Shown here: in pieces, positions 1 through 5,364 of the stretch | Layout of the letters: each line of letters begins with the position of its first letter | Numbering within the stretch: the first letter of the stretch is position 1 | Assembly (NCBI GenBank): GCA_028865845.1 | Contig: JAGWJK010000359.1 | Coordinates: 1 to 5,564 of the forward strand | From: Rhizobiaceae bacterium | GTDB taxonomy: Bacteria > Pseudomonadota > Alphaproteobacteria > Rhizobiales > Rhizobiaceae | DNA length: 5,564 nucleotides | Reading direction: 5' to 3' | Program-made: the position numbers and the translations under genes | Notes under the pieces: generated by a model | Databases searched by the model: none | What the model was told of the DNA's origin: nothing | Seen by the model: only the letters and a program-made list of their open reading frames with translations

Positions 1-664
1 GTGCTTCGGTCAGGAACACCACGGCATCGACGATCTCCTCGATGCTGGAGATGCTGTGCATAGGCGACAGCGTATTGAGGAAATCCTTGGGATTATCCTT
101 GTGCATCGGCGTGTCAACGATGCCGGGAGCGACCGTGTTGACGCGAATTCCGTCCCGCGCATATTCCATCGCAAGGTTCTTCGAAATCGAGTCGATGCCG
201 CCCTTGGTCATCATCGGCACAGAGGCTGTAACGCCCGCGATCGGATGATTGGCCAGCGGCGTCGTGATGCTGACGATGCTGCCGCCGGTCTTCTGCGCCA
301 GCATCTGCTTGACCGCCAGCTGAGTCATGTGGATGAACCCTTCGAGGTTCGTCGACGACAGCCGCTTGAAGTCGTCCATCGTGTAGTCGAGGAACGGCTT
401 GGTGAAGAAGATGCCGGCATTGTTCACGAGGGCGTCGATCGAGCCGAACTTGCTGATCGCGGCGTCCACGACCTTGCGGGCCGTTTCCGGCTCGCCGACA
501 TCGCCGTCGACCAGAGCCAGGCGATCCGAGGACGTGAATGCCTCCGATGCGGTGACCTTGCGCGACGTCGCGACGACATTGTAGCCGCGATCCAGGAAGG
601 CTTTGACAAGGCCGGCGCCGATACCCTGGGACGCGCCGGTAATGACAATGGTTTTGCTGCTCAT
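1..664 (-). CDS. SDR-family NAD(P)-dependent oxidoreductase, 3' end beyond the window
   Basis: The reading frame runs off the left edge after 221 residues; a usual SDR is about 240-260 aa, so only the C-terminal tail is missing. The protein opens MSSKTIVITGASQGIG. The Rossmann glycine motif TGxxxGIG is at residues 9-16, Asp55 follows strand 3, NNAG is at 81-84, the helix-4 Asn is N106, and VAPGIVDTPM (178-187) is the usual C-terminal motif. Arg35 just after the second strand suggests NADP(H) preference (inference). The family reduces or oxidises carbonyl/alcohol substrates in the cytoplasm; the substrate cannot be told here. The active site is odd: Lys154 is present in the MMTKGG segment, but the residue four before it is Pro150, not Tyr. 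The start at 664 is preferred because GGAG lies 6 nt upstream (671-674); an in-frame ATG at 676 would add four residues but overlaps that site. It is transcribed divergently from the LysR gene, its likely regulator. Confidence 0.9.
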   Translation of the reverse strand, partial: MSSKTIVITGASQGIGAGLVKAFLDRGYNVVATSRKVTASEAFTSSDRLALVDGDVGEPETARKVVDAAISKFGSIDALVNNAGIFFTKPFLDYTMDDFKRLSSTNLEGFIHMTQLAVKQMLAQKTGGSIVSITTPLANHPIAGVTASVPMMTKGGIDSISKNLAMEYARDGIRVNTVAPGIVDTPMHKDNPKDFLNTLSPMHSISSIEEIVDAVVFLTEA

Positions 665-670
665 TTTAAA

Positions 671-674
671 CTCC
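671..674 (-). promoter_or_regulatory. Ribosome binding site of the SDR gene
   Basis: GGAG on the minus strand, six bases (TTTAAA) before the ATG at 664. It decides between this start and the in-frame ATG at 676, which itself overlaps the GGAG. Confidence 0.6.
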
Positions 675-725
675 ATAGGATGGGTTTGTTTCGCCCGATG
701 AATATGATGGCGGCACCGATCTTTG

Positions 726-731
726 ATTATA
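726..731 (-). promoter_or_regulatory. Candidate -10 element for the SDR gene
   Basis: The minus strand reads TATAAT, a perfect sigma70 -10 hexamer, about 60 bases upstream of the SDR start. With 16-19 bp spacing, no good -35 hexamer is present (the sequence there is A-rich, near GGAAAAGAG). A strong -10 with a poor -35 is typical of promoters that need an activator, which suits LysR control. The hexamer abuts the inverted repeat at 731-758. This is a motif match only. Confidence 0.35.
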
Positions 732-758
732 TGGAAATATCTGGAATCTCTTTTCCAT
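731..758. promoter_or_regulatory. Inverted repeat, candidate LysR operator
   Basis: ATGGAAA at 731-737 is mirrored exactly by TTTCCAT at 752-758, with 14 bases between. An internal TGGAA at 742-746 repeats the half-site and also pairs with TTCCA at 753-757. The element sits in the divergent SDR/LysR spacer, directly upstream of the SDR -10 and 17 bp before the LysR start. LysR-type proteins usually bind dyads of this kind in the shared spacer, activating the neighbour and repressing themselves. Binding itself is inferred. Confidence 0.4.
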
Positions 759-775
759 CTGTGCAAAAATCGGAC

Positions 776-1675
776 ATGGCAGATCTCAATGACATCGCTG
801 TTTTCGTAAAAGTGGCGCAGTTCGAAAGCTTCAGCCGCGCCGCCCATGCGCTTGGAATGCCGGTCTCGACCGTCAGCCGAAAAGTATCTGCGCTGGAAGA
901 TCAGCTCGGCGTGACATTGCTGCAGCGAACGACCCGCAAGCTCAGCCTGACGGCACAAGGGCGGGACTATTACAATCAATGCAGCGAACCGCTCACCCAT
1001 CTGTTCGACGCAGAAAAAGTACTGACGCAGACGCAGAAGAAACCCGAAGGCCTGCTCAAGATTTCAATCCCGGTGACGTTGGGGCAGGAGGCGTTCTATG
1101 CCTTCATCTCCTCGTTTCTGGACAAATACCCCCGCATTCAGATCGACCTGTTCATTACCAATCTGTTCCTGGATCTGATCGCCGAGAACATCGACGTCAG
1201 TCTTCGCTTCGGCGCATTGAAGGATTCCAGCATCATCGCGCAGCGCCTGGGAACGAGCGTCCGCTATGTCGTGGCGTCGCCGGATTATCTGAGGAATCGG
1301 CCGCATCCGGAAAAGCCGGAGGATCTGAAGCAGCATCAGTGCATTCTGCTCAACGGCCGCAACAACGAAGTGGAATGGCATCTGGTAAAAGGTCGGCGAT
1401 CGGTGAAGCTGCAGGTATCCGGGCCGATATCGAGCCGAGATTTTCAATCGGTCAGCGCCTTCACATACCGCGGACATGGGATTGGGCTTTTGCCCTCGAC
1501 CCATTGCGACGAGCAGATCAGGAACGGCGCACTCATCCGGCTCCTCCCCGAATGGTCATCACCCCGCATCGATCTGCATGCCGTCTACCCGACAAGACGC
1601 TTCCTGCCCTCCAAGGTCCAGGTGTTTCTGGAAGAGCTGAAGGCTTGGAAGCACCCGCCCTGGATTCTGGATTAG
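776..1675 (+). CDS. LysR-family transcriptional regulator
   Basis: A 299-aa protein, the normal length for LysR regulators. Residues 3-62 form the winged HTH, with the typical run SFSRAAHALGMPVSTVSRKV (18-37), then LEDQLGVTLLQRTTRKLSLT (40-59). The rest is the periplasmic-binding-protein-like effector domain: LLKISIPVTLGQEAF (93-107), the RYVVASPDYL segment (163-172), and a GHGIGLLPS turn (233-241). This resembles the CrgA-like group, whose members usually control an adjacent divergent oxidoreductase. The frame stays open far upstream, but that part is antisense to the SDR gene and has no LysR features; MADLNDIAVF matches the usual family N-terminus. Its RBS is poor (only a weak CGGA), so the exact start is less sure than the identity; in-frame ATGs at 700 and 731 have no better site. 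Target and effector are unknown; the SDR at 1-664 is the likely target. Confidence 0.93.
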   Translation: MADLNDIAVFVKVAQFESFSRAAHALGMPVSTVSRKVSALEDQLGVTLLQRTTRKLSLTAQGRDYYNQCSEPLTHLFDAEKVLTQTQKKPEGLLKISIPVTLGQEAFYAFISSFLDKYPRIQIDLFITNLFLDLIAENIDVSLRFGALKDSSIIAQRLGTSVRYVVASPDYLRNRPHPEKPEDLKQHQCILLNGRNNEVEWHLVKGRRSVKLQVSGPISSRDFQSVSAFTYRGHGIGLLPSTHCDEQIRNGALIRLLPEWSSPRIDLHAVYPTRRFLPSKVQVFLEELKAWKHPPWILD

Positions 1676-1769
1676 GATTCTTGCGCTGCGGAATTCAGCT
1701 TTTCCCGGCTGCTCGGGATCGGGATCTGCGGCGCGACGCTCGCAAGTCGACGGCATCCACTCCAGCTTA
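1676..1769. other. Convergent spacer between the LysR and activator genes
   Basis: 94 bp between two converging stop codons. The only structure I see is a 5-bp dyad, TCCCG (1703-1707) with CGGGA (1714-1718) around a 6-base loop. It lacks a T-tract on the 3' side in either direction, so I do not call a terminator. Confidence 0.5.
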
Positions 1770-3635
1770 TCACTGGACGTGCTTGTAGACCGTCGTGCGG
1801 GAGAGGTTCAGTTTGCGCGCCGTTTGCGAAATATTACCGCCAGTCTGGCGATGGACGGCGCGGATTTCCTGGCATTTTGCGCGGCTGAGCGGCCGAAGCC
1901 TGCATCCTTCGCAGCAATCCTGCAGGCTTTCGCGCGTAAGGCTGTTTTGATCGAAACAATCCTCGTCGATATATTCGGCGTGACGGCGAACCAAAGCCCG
2001 TTGCAGCTCGGTTCTGAGTTCCCTGATGTTGCCCTGCCACTTTCTGTTGGAGAGGGTGGCGACGGCCGCATCCGTGATCGGCGTTCCCGGCGCCAAGGTT
2101 TCCATCAGGCGCCGGACGATCGCCGCGAAATCGGTCCGGGCCCTGAGCGCGGGCAGATGTATCGCAAACGCATTGAGCCGATAGTAGAGATCGGCTCGAA
2201 ACAGCCGCTGCGCCACCATCTCCTCCATATCCCGGTTGGTGGCGGAGACGATCTGTACATCGACCTTTTCGGCCTTATGTGCGCCTACGGCTCGCACTTC
2301 CATGCTGTCGAGAAAGCGGAGAAGCGAGGTCTGAGCTGCAAGGGGTATATCGGCAACCTCGTCAAGAAACAGCGTTCCGCCATGAGCAGCGCGTGCAAGC
2401 CCCAGGGCGCCCTTGGCGCGGGCATTGGTGAAGGCGCCAGGCTCGTGACCGAATATCTCCGAGATGAACAGTTCTTCCGGGATGGCGCCGCAATTGACGG
2501 CGACGAATTCGCCCTTTCGCCGGCTGAGGCCGTGGATGTAACGCGCCATCAGATCCTTGCCAGTCCCGGTTTCTCCGGTAACAAGTACGGGCATTCCCAG
2601 GGCGACGGCATCGGGGAGATTGGCGAGTGCTCGCCGAAGCGCGCTGTCATCGCAGACGAACTCGGGCAATTCCTGCTTAGGTAACTGGGCCGGAAGAATC
2701 GACGCGGTCGGACGCAGCGACGAACGCTTGCCTTGGGCGATCTGCCGGCAGGCCATGAACACGCTGCTGCCCGCCCGGTCACGAATGCGGATGACGCCGC
2801 CGCTCAGCAGCCCATCCATCGCATTGCCGAAGCCGGACTCGAAAAGCGCGTCGAAATGGCTTCCCAGGGTTGCAGGCAGACCGGCGAGGAGGGCCCGACC
2901 GGATCGGTTGATGGACGTAACGTCTCCGGCCGGCGATACCGAGATCAGACCAGCGGACAGCGTCTCCAGATATTCCATGCGCGGATGGAACGCGAAGACA
3001 AAGTTGCCGGAAAACTCCTGGAAGACGAGGCCATTCTCGATCTGGGCGGCGGCCATGCGCACGAGAGCATGCGTATGTTCCTGCCGCGCCTCATGGGCGC
3101 AGGATGCGTCGAGCAGGCCGAGAAGATCTCCTTGCGAGTTGAAGATTGGCGCTGCCATGCAGCTCAGATGGCCATGACAGGCAAAATAATGCTCTCGGCC
3201 ATAGATTGCGATCGGTTTTCCGGTCATGCCGGCAAGGCCGAGCGCATTTGTCCCGCGCTCGCTCTCGTTCCACATACTGCCGGGGATGATCGACCGGCCG
3301 GCGGCGCTATCGGCGAACTCCTGGTCGCTGATCGTATCGAGAACGATGCCGTCGGCGTCGCCGAATACGATCATGAAATTCGACCCGGCGATCTGCGAAT
3401 GCAGCAGCTGCATTTCCGCAAGTGCCAGGCGGCGCATGGATGCTGCCGCCTCGCGCCGCCGCCGGACATCCGAAAAAGCCACGACGCTTTGTCGTGGCGT
3501 GGACCGTGGATCGAGGCCGCCATCGCGGCACCGCTGCCAGCTATCGGCAACAAGGGGCAGAAGCGTGCCCACCGGCAGGCGCTCACCCTTCTCCAGCGCG
3601 TTGCGCGCCCGGTCTATGCCTGAAAGACGCTGCAT
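1770..3635 (-). CDS. AcoR-like sigma54-dependent transcriptional activator (Fis family)
   Basis: A 621-aa cytoplasmic enhancer-binding protein with the AcoR domain order. The N-terminus has the family's LVADSWQRC (28-36). A GAF-like sensor spans about 73-205, with ERGTNALG (126-133) and the stretch from HYFACHGH (149-156) to LLGLLDAS (171-178) typical of AcoR proteins. A PAS-like region follows at about 212-310. The AAA+ domain covers about 325-550: Walker A GETGTGKD (354-361), Walker B TLFLDE (421-426), sensor I SATNRD (464-469), RADLYYRL (480-487) and sensor II WQGNIREL (533-540). A Fis-type HTH ends the protein (about 588-621). The sigma54-contact loop reads GAFTNA (400-405) rather than GAFTGA. 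A cysteine cluster, CCEGC (574-578) plus C588, precedes the HTH. AcoR relatives activate acetoin, alcohol or aldehyde catabolic genes; the divergent alcohol dehydrogenase with its sigma54 promoter is the evident target. The start is fixed by a strong AGGAGG. The inducer is unknown. Confidence 0.95.
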   Translation of the reverse strand: MQRLSGIDRARNALEKGERLPVGTLLPLVADSWQRCRDGGLDPRSTPRQSVVAFSDVRRRREAAASMRRLALAEMQLLHSQIAGSNFMIVFGDADGIVLDTISDQEFADSAAGRSIIPGSMWNESERGTNALGLAGMTGKPIAIYGREHYFACHGHLSCMAAPIFNSQGDLLGLLDASCAHEARQEHTHALVRMAAAQIENGLVFQEFSGNFVFAFHPRMEYLETLSAGLISVSPAGDVTSINRSGRALLAGLPATLGSHFDALFESGFGNAMDGLLSGGVIRIRDRAGSSVFMACRQIAQGKRSSLRPTASILPAQLPKQELPEFVCDDSALRRALANLPDAVALGMPVLVTGETGTGKDLMARYIHGLSRRKGEFVAVNCGAIPEELFISEIFGHEPGAFTNARAKGALGLARAAHGGTLFLDEVADIPLAAQTSLLRFLDSMEVRAVGAHKAEKVDVQIVSATNRDMEEMVAQRLFRADLYYRLNAFAIHLPALRARTDFAAIVRRLMETLAPGTPITDAAVATLSNRKWQGNIRELRTELQRALVRRHAEYIDEDCFDQNSLTRESLQDCCEGCRLRPLSRAKCQEIRAVHRQTGGNISQTARKLNLSRTTVYKHVQ

Positions 3636-3639
3636 GGCT

Positions 3640-3645
3640 CCTCCT
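3640..3645 (-). promoter_or_regulatory. Ribosome binding site of the activator gene
   Basis: The minus strand reads AGGAGG, within GAGGAGGAG, four bases before the ATG at 3635. It is a near-perfect Shine-Dalgarno sequence and supports that start. Confidence 0.75.
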
Positions 3646-3662
3646 CATGCACTTTGAATGGA

Positions 3663-3690
3663 AGGATAGCAGTCGTCGCGGTGATGACAA
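3663..3690 (-). promoter_or_regulatory. Candidate sigma70 promoter of the activator gene
   Basis: On the minus strand TTGTCA (3685-3690) is followed after 16 bp by TATCCT (3663-3668). The predicted start near 3656 gives a leader of about 20 nt that includes the RBS. The -35 lies only 12 bp from the half-site cluster at 3703-3741, so bound activator could influence its own transcription. Motif match only. Confidence 0.35.
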
Positions 3691-3702
3691 TAGACAGAAA
3701 CT

Positions 3703-3741
3703 GGACAGTTCTGTTCGCTTCGCCGTTCAGCGGGTGAACAG
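3703..3741. promoter_or_regulatory. Candidate upstream activating sequence for the AcoR-like protein
   Basis: A cluster of nested dyads. CTGTTC (3711-3716) is mirrored by GAACAG (3736-3741); inside it GTTCA (3725-3729) and TGAAC (3735-3739) form a perfect 5-5-5 repeat; GGACAG (3703-3708) adds a further near-copy that pairs with CTGTTC across two bases. The centre is about 95 bp upstream of the predicted sigma54 start site, the usual range for enhancer-binding proteins. That the AcoR-like protein binds here is inferred from position and symmetry. Confidence 0.5.
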
Positions 3742-3748
3742 GCAGTCG

Positions 3749-3761
3749 CCGAAAAATTCGG
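3749..3761. repeat. Short perfect palindrome in the activator/dehydrogenase spacer
   Basis: CCGAA (3749-3753) and TTCGG (3757-3761) flank AAA. It opens an AT-rich stretch running to about 3791, between the half-site cluster and the -24/-12 promoter. In sigma54 systems this position often bends, through IHF or intrinsic curvature. I find no convincing IHF consensus, so its role is open. Confidence 0.4.
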
Positions 3762-3794
3762 ACTATGTATCTGTTAATAAAAGATAATATGATC

Positions 3795-3810
3795 TGGAAC
3801 GGCAGTTGCT
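3795..3810 (+). promoter_or_regulatory. Sigma54 (-24/-12) promoter of the alcohol dehydrogenase gene
   Basis: The sequence reads TGGAACGGCAGTTGCT, against the consensus TGGCAC-N5-TTGCW. The invariant GG (3796-3797) and GC (3808-3809) are exactly ten bases apart, as sigma54-RNA polymerase requires. Only the C of TGGCAC is changed (to A). It points at the alcohol dehydrogenase; the predicted start near 3821 gives a leader of about 41 nt. The divergent neighbour encodes a sigma54 activator, which makes a chance match unlikely. Confidence 0.82.
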
Positions 3811-3847
3811 TCGTTGTTCTCCGCAACACGCATCCATTTCTGCGATG

Positions 3848-3853
3848 AAGGAG
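3848..3853 (+). promoter_or_regulatory. Ribosome binding site of the alcohol dehydrogenase gene
   Basis: AAGGAG, eight bases before ATG 3862. It selects this start over the in-frame ATG at 3814, which lies upstream of the predicted transcription start and has no comparable site. Confidence 0.7.
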
Positions 3854-3861
3854 ACATCAGC

Positions 3862-4914
3862 ATGAAGGCGCAGGTTCTGAACAAATACGACGACCATCTG
3901 AAGGCAGATCAATGGGTCTCGCTGCAGGACGTTCCCGATCCGCAGATCAAGAAATCCACTGACGTGATCGTCCGCATCGGCGGCGCGGGTGTCTGCCGCA
4001 CGGACCTCCATATCATCGAGGGTGTCTGGCGGCCGCATATGGACCCGAACGGCCACGATCTTCTTCCGCTGATCATGGGGCATGAGAATGCCGGCTGGGT
4101 TGAAGCCGTGGGCAAGGAGGTCGAAGGCATCAAGGTCGGCGATCCAGTTATCGTCCACCCGAAGATTTCCGGTGGCACCTGCCTTGCCTGCCGCCGCGGC
4201 TTCGACATGCATGGGCCGGGCAAGTTTCCGGGGCTCGACAGCAATGGCGGCTATTCGGAATATCTCTGCACCTCCGAGCGCAATATCGTCGCCCTGCCGA
4301 AGACATTGGCGCCGAAAGATGTCGCCCCCTATGCCGATGCGGGGCTGACCGCCTATAGGGCCGTCAAGAAGGCGACGCGACATCTGCTGCCCGGAGAAAG
4401 CTGCGTTGTCATTGGTGCCGGCGGGCTCGGCCATATCGCCATCCAATGCCTCAAGGCAATGTGCGCAGCCGACGTGATTGTCGTCGACACCTCTGAAGAT
4501 TCCCTGGCGCTCGCACGCAAGATCGGCGCGGACAAGCTGATCAAGGCCGACGGAAACGAGGTCGAGGCCGTTCTGCAGGTCACCGGCGGCCAGGGTGCCG
4601 AAGCGGTCATTGACTTCGTCGGCGAGAAGGGAACGACCACCCGGGGGTTGGCAATGACCCGACCTATGGGCAGCTACTATGTCGTCGGCTACGGCGAGGA
4701 CATCAGAGTGCCGACGGTGGACATGGTCATCACCGAAAAGAATATCATCGGCAATCTCGTCGGGACGTGGGCCGAGCTGGTGGAGCTGATGGCACTTGCC
4801 GATCGCGGCCTCGTCAATCTGACGACCGTGGAGTACCGGCTGGCTGATGCCAACAAGGCGCTCAAGGATCTCCACAATGGCAAAATCCACGGGCGTGCCG
4901 TGTTGATCCCTTGA
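3862..4914 (+). CDS. Zinc-type NAD(P)-dependent alcohol dehydrogenase (MDR family)
   Basis: A 350-aa medium-chain dehydrogenase, full length for the family, expected to interconvert alcohols and aldehydes or ketones in the cytoplasm. The N-terminal GroES-like catalytic domain has AGVCRTDLH (42-50) with zinc ligand Cys45 and relay residues Thr47 and His50, then GHEN (73-76) giving His74 and Glu75. ADAGLTAY (158-165) supplies Asp159, the usual further ligand position in microbial enzymes. The Rossmann domain has GAGGLG (185-190) and Asp209 at the end of strand 2, favouring NAD over NADP (inference). The structural-zinc lobe is degenerate: in SGGTCLACRRGFDMHG (103-118) only Cys107 and Cys110 remain of the usual four. 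Start MKAQVLNKYD follows a good RBS. A sigma54 promoter and a divergent AcoR-like activator indicate inducible expression. Substrate is unknown; a catabolic role in short-chain alcohol or aldehyde use is the best guess. Confidence 0.93.
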   Translation: MKAQVLNKYDDHLKADQWVSLQDVPDPQIKKSTDVIVRIGGAGVCRTDLHIIEGVWRPHMDPNGHDLLPLIMGHENAGWVEAVGKEVEGIKVGDPVIVHPKISGGTCLACRRGFDMHGPGKFPGLDSNGGYSEYLCTSERNIVALPKTLAPKDVAPYADAGLTAYRAVKKATRHLLPGESCVVIGAGGLGHIAIQCLKAMCAADVIVVDTSEDSLALARKIGADKLIKADGNEVEAVLQVTGGQGAEAVIDFVGEKGTTTRGLAMTRPMGSYYVVGYGEDIRVPTVDMVITEKNIIGNLVGTWAELVELMALADRGLVNLTTVEYRLADANKALKDLHNGKIHGRAVLIP

Positions 4915-4941
4915 ACCATCGGCTTCCACATCAAAACACCT

Positions 4942-4970
4942 GCTCTTCGTCCGGTTTCCGGACGGAGAGC
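4942..4970 (+). terminator. Strong hairpin after the dehydrogenase gene, possible terminator
   Basis: GCTCTTCGTCCGG (4942-4954) pairs with CCGGACGGAGAGC (4958-4970) around a TTT loop. This gives a 13-bp stem with one G-U pair, starting 27 bases after the stop codon. The downstream sequence TTCGTC is only partly T-rich, so it is not a textbook rho-independent terminator. It may end or protect the dehydrogenase mRNA, or attenuate read-through into the next gene. Confidence 0.5.
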
Positions 4971-4978
4971 TTCGTCAT

Positions 4979-4994
4979 GCGCCAAGGATGGCGC
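4979..4994 (+). other. Stem-loop next to the ribosome binding site of the RHH gene
   Basis: GCGCCA (4979-4984) pairs with TGGCGC (4989-4994) around an AGGA loop. It ends one base before the GAAGGAG ribosome binding site of the next gene. Position suggests it could affect ribosome loading; no ligand or regulator is indicated. Confidence 0.35.
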
Positions 4995-4995
4995 G

Positions 4996-5001
4996 AAGGA
5001 G
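4996..5001 (+). promoter_or_regulatory. Ribosome binding site of the RHH gene
   Basis: AAGGAG, six bases before ATG 5008. It supports the MMCRIL start over the internal ATG at 5050. Confidence 0.65.
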
Positions 5002-5007
5002 CAAGAG

Positions 5008-5304
5008 ATGATGTGCAGGATTTTGACGCATCAGGGCCAGGAGCGGTTTATGAAGGTCAGCCGCTCGGTCCGGATTGGCGGTCATTCGACGAGTGTCAGG
5101 CTGGAATCAGCCTTCTGGAATGCATTGGAAGACATGGCGGCCATGGAAGGCCTGTCGACATCGAAGCTGATAGCGGAGCTCTATAGCGAGGCGCTGGAGC
5201 GGCATGGCGACCTGTCGAACCTCGCTTCGATGCTGCGAACGGTCTGTCTGCTCTATCAGCAGGAGCGCCGGGAAAGGAATGAGACCTCGCGCCAACATGC
5301 GTGA
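5008..5304 (+). CDS. Small ribbon-helix-helix domain protein (RHH_4-like)
   Basis: A 98-aa protein. Residues 19-62 fit the RHH_4 pattern common in alphaproteobacteria: a basic strand RSVRIGGHSTSVRLE (19-33), then FWNALEDMAAMEGLS (36-50) and a second helix TSKLIAELYSEA (51-62). The MMCRIL opening and the NLASMLRTVCLLY tail (71-83) also match what I recall of this family. Ribbon-helix-helix proteins bind DNA as dimers through the paired strand, so a regulatory role is plausible; the targets of this family are not known to me. A charged tail QQERRERNE follows. Start 5008 has a strong AAGGAG. It lies 93 bp downstream of the dehydrogenase in the same direction, but strong hairpins between them make shared transcription uncertain. 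No toxin partner is visible next to it, so a toxin-antitoxin role is not supported. Confidence 0.82.
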   Translation: MMCRILTHQGQERFMKVSRSVRIGGHSTSVRLESAFWNALEDMAAMEGLSTSKLIAELYSEALERHGDLSNLASMLRTVCLLYQQERRERNETSRQHA

Positions 5305-5340
5305 GCTGCCGCCCCGCGGTGACTCCGCAAGGCGAGCAGC
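5305..5340. terminator. Hairpin between convergent genes, possible bidirectional terminator
   Basis: It starts on the base after the RHH stop codon. GCTGCCGCC (5305-5313) pairs with GGCG-A-GCAGC (5331-5340, one bulged A), enclosing a second stem GCGG (5316-5319) with CCGC (5325-5328) and a TGACT loop. The structure is GC-rich and sits between converging genes, but neither side has a T-tract, so intrinsic termination is only a possibility. Confidence 0.35.
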
Positions 5341-5364
5341 GCACAGGCTACCGTCGAAAGAGCG

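Noticed and set aside
56..775. Upstream extension of the LysR reading frame (about 240 extra residues)
   Set aside because: It is antisense to the well-supported SDR gene and Arg/His/Asp-rich without any domain; the LysR family N-terminus begins at 776.
1703..1718. TCCCG/CGGGA dyad as a terminator between the LysR and activator genes
   Set aside because: The stem is only 5 bp and no T-tract follows on either strand.
979..1788. 269-aa plus-strand frame overlapping the LysR gene
   Set aside because: It is out of frame with LysR, has no domain, and crosses the convergent spacer into the activator's end.
1779..3623. Long plus-strand frames opposite the activator (1779-2684 and 2733-3623)
   Set aside because: They have no recognisable domains or ribosome binding sites and lie antisense to an intact 621-aa AAA+ protein.
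4790..4799. TGGCACTTGC inside the dehydrogenase, resembling a sigma54 promoter
   Set aside because: GG and GC are only five bases apart instead of ten, and it is inside coding sequence.
3763..4929. Long 388-aa minus-strand frame opposite the alcohol dehydrogenase
   Set aside because: It is a shadow caused by GC-rich codon bias; the plus strand encodes a full dehydrogenase with all core motifs and a fitting promoter.
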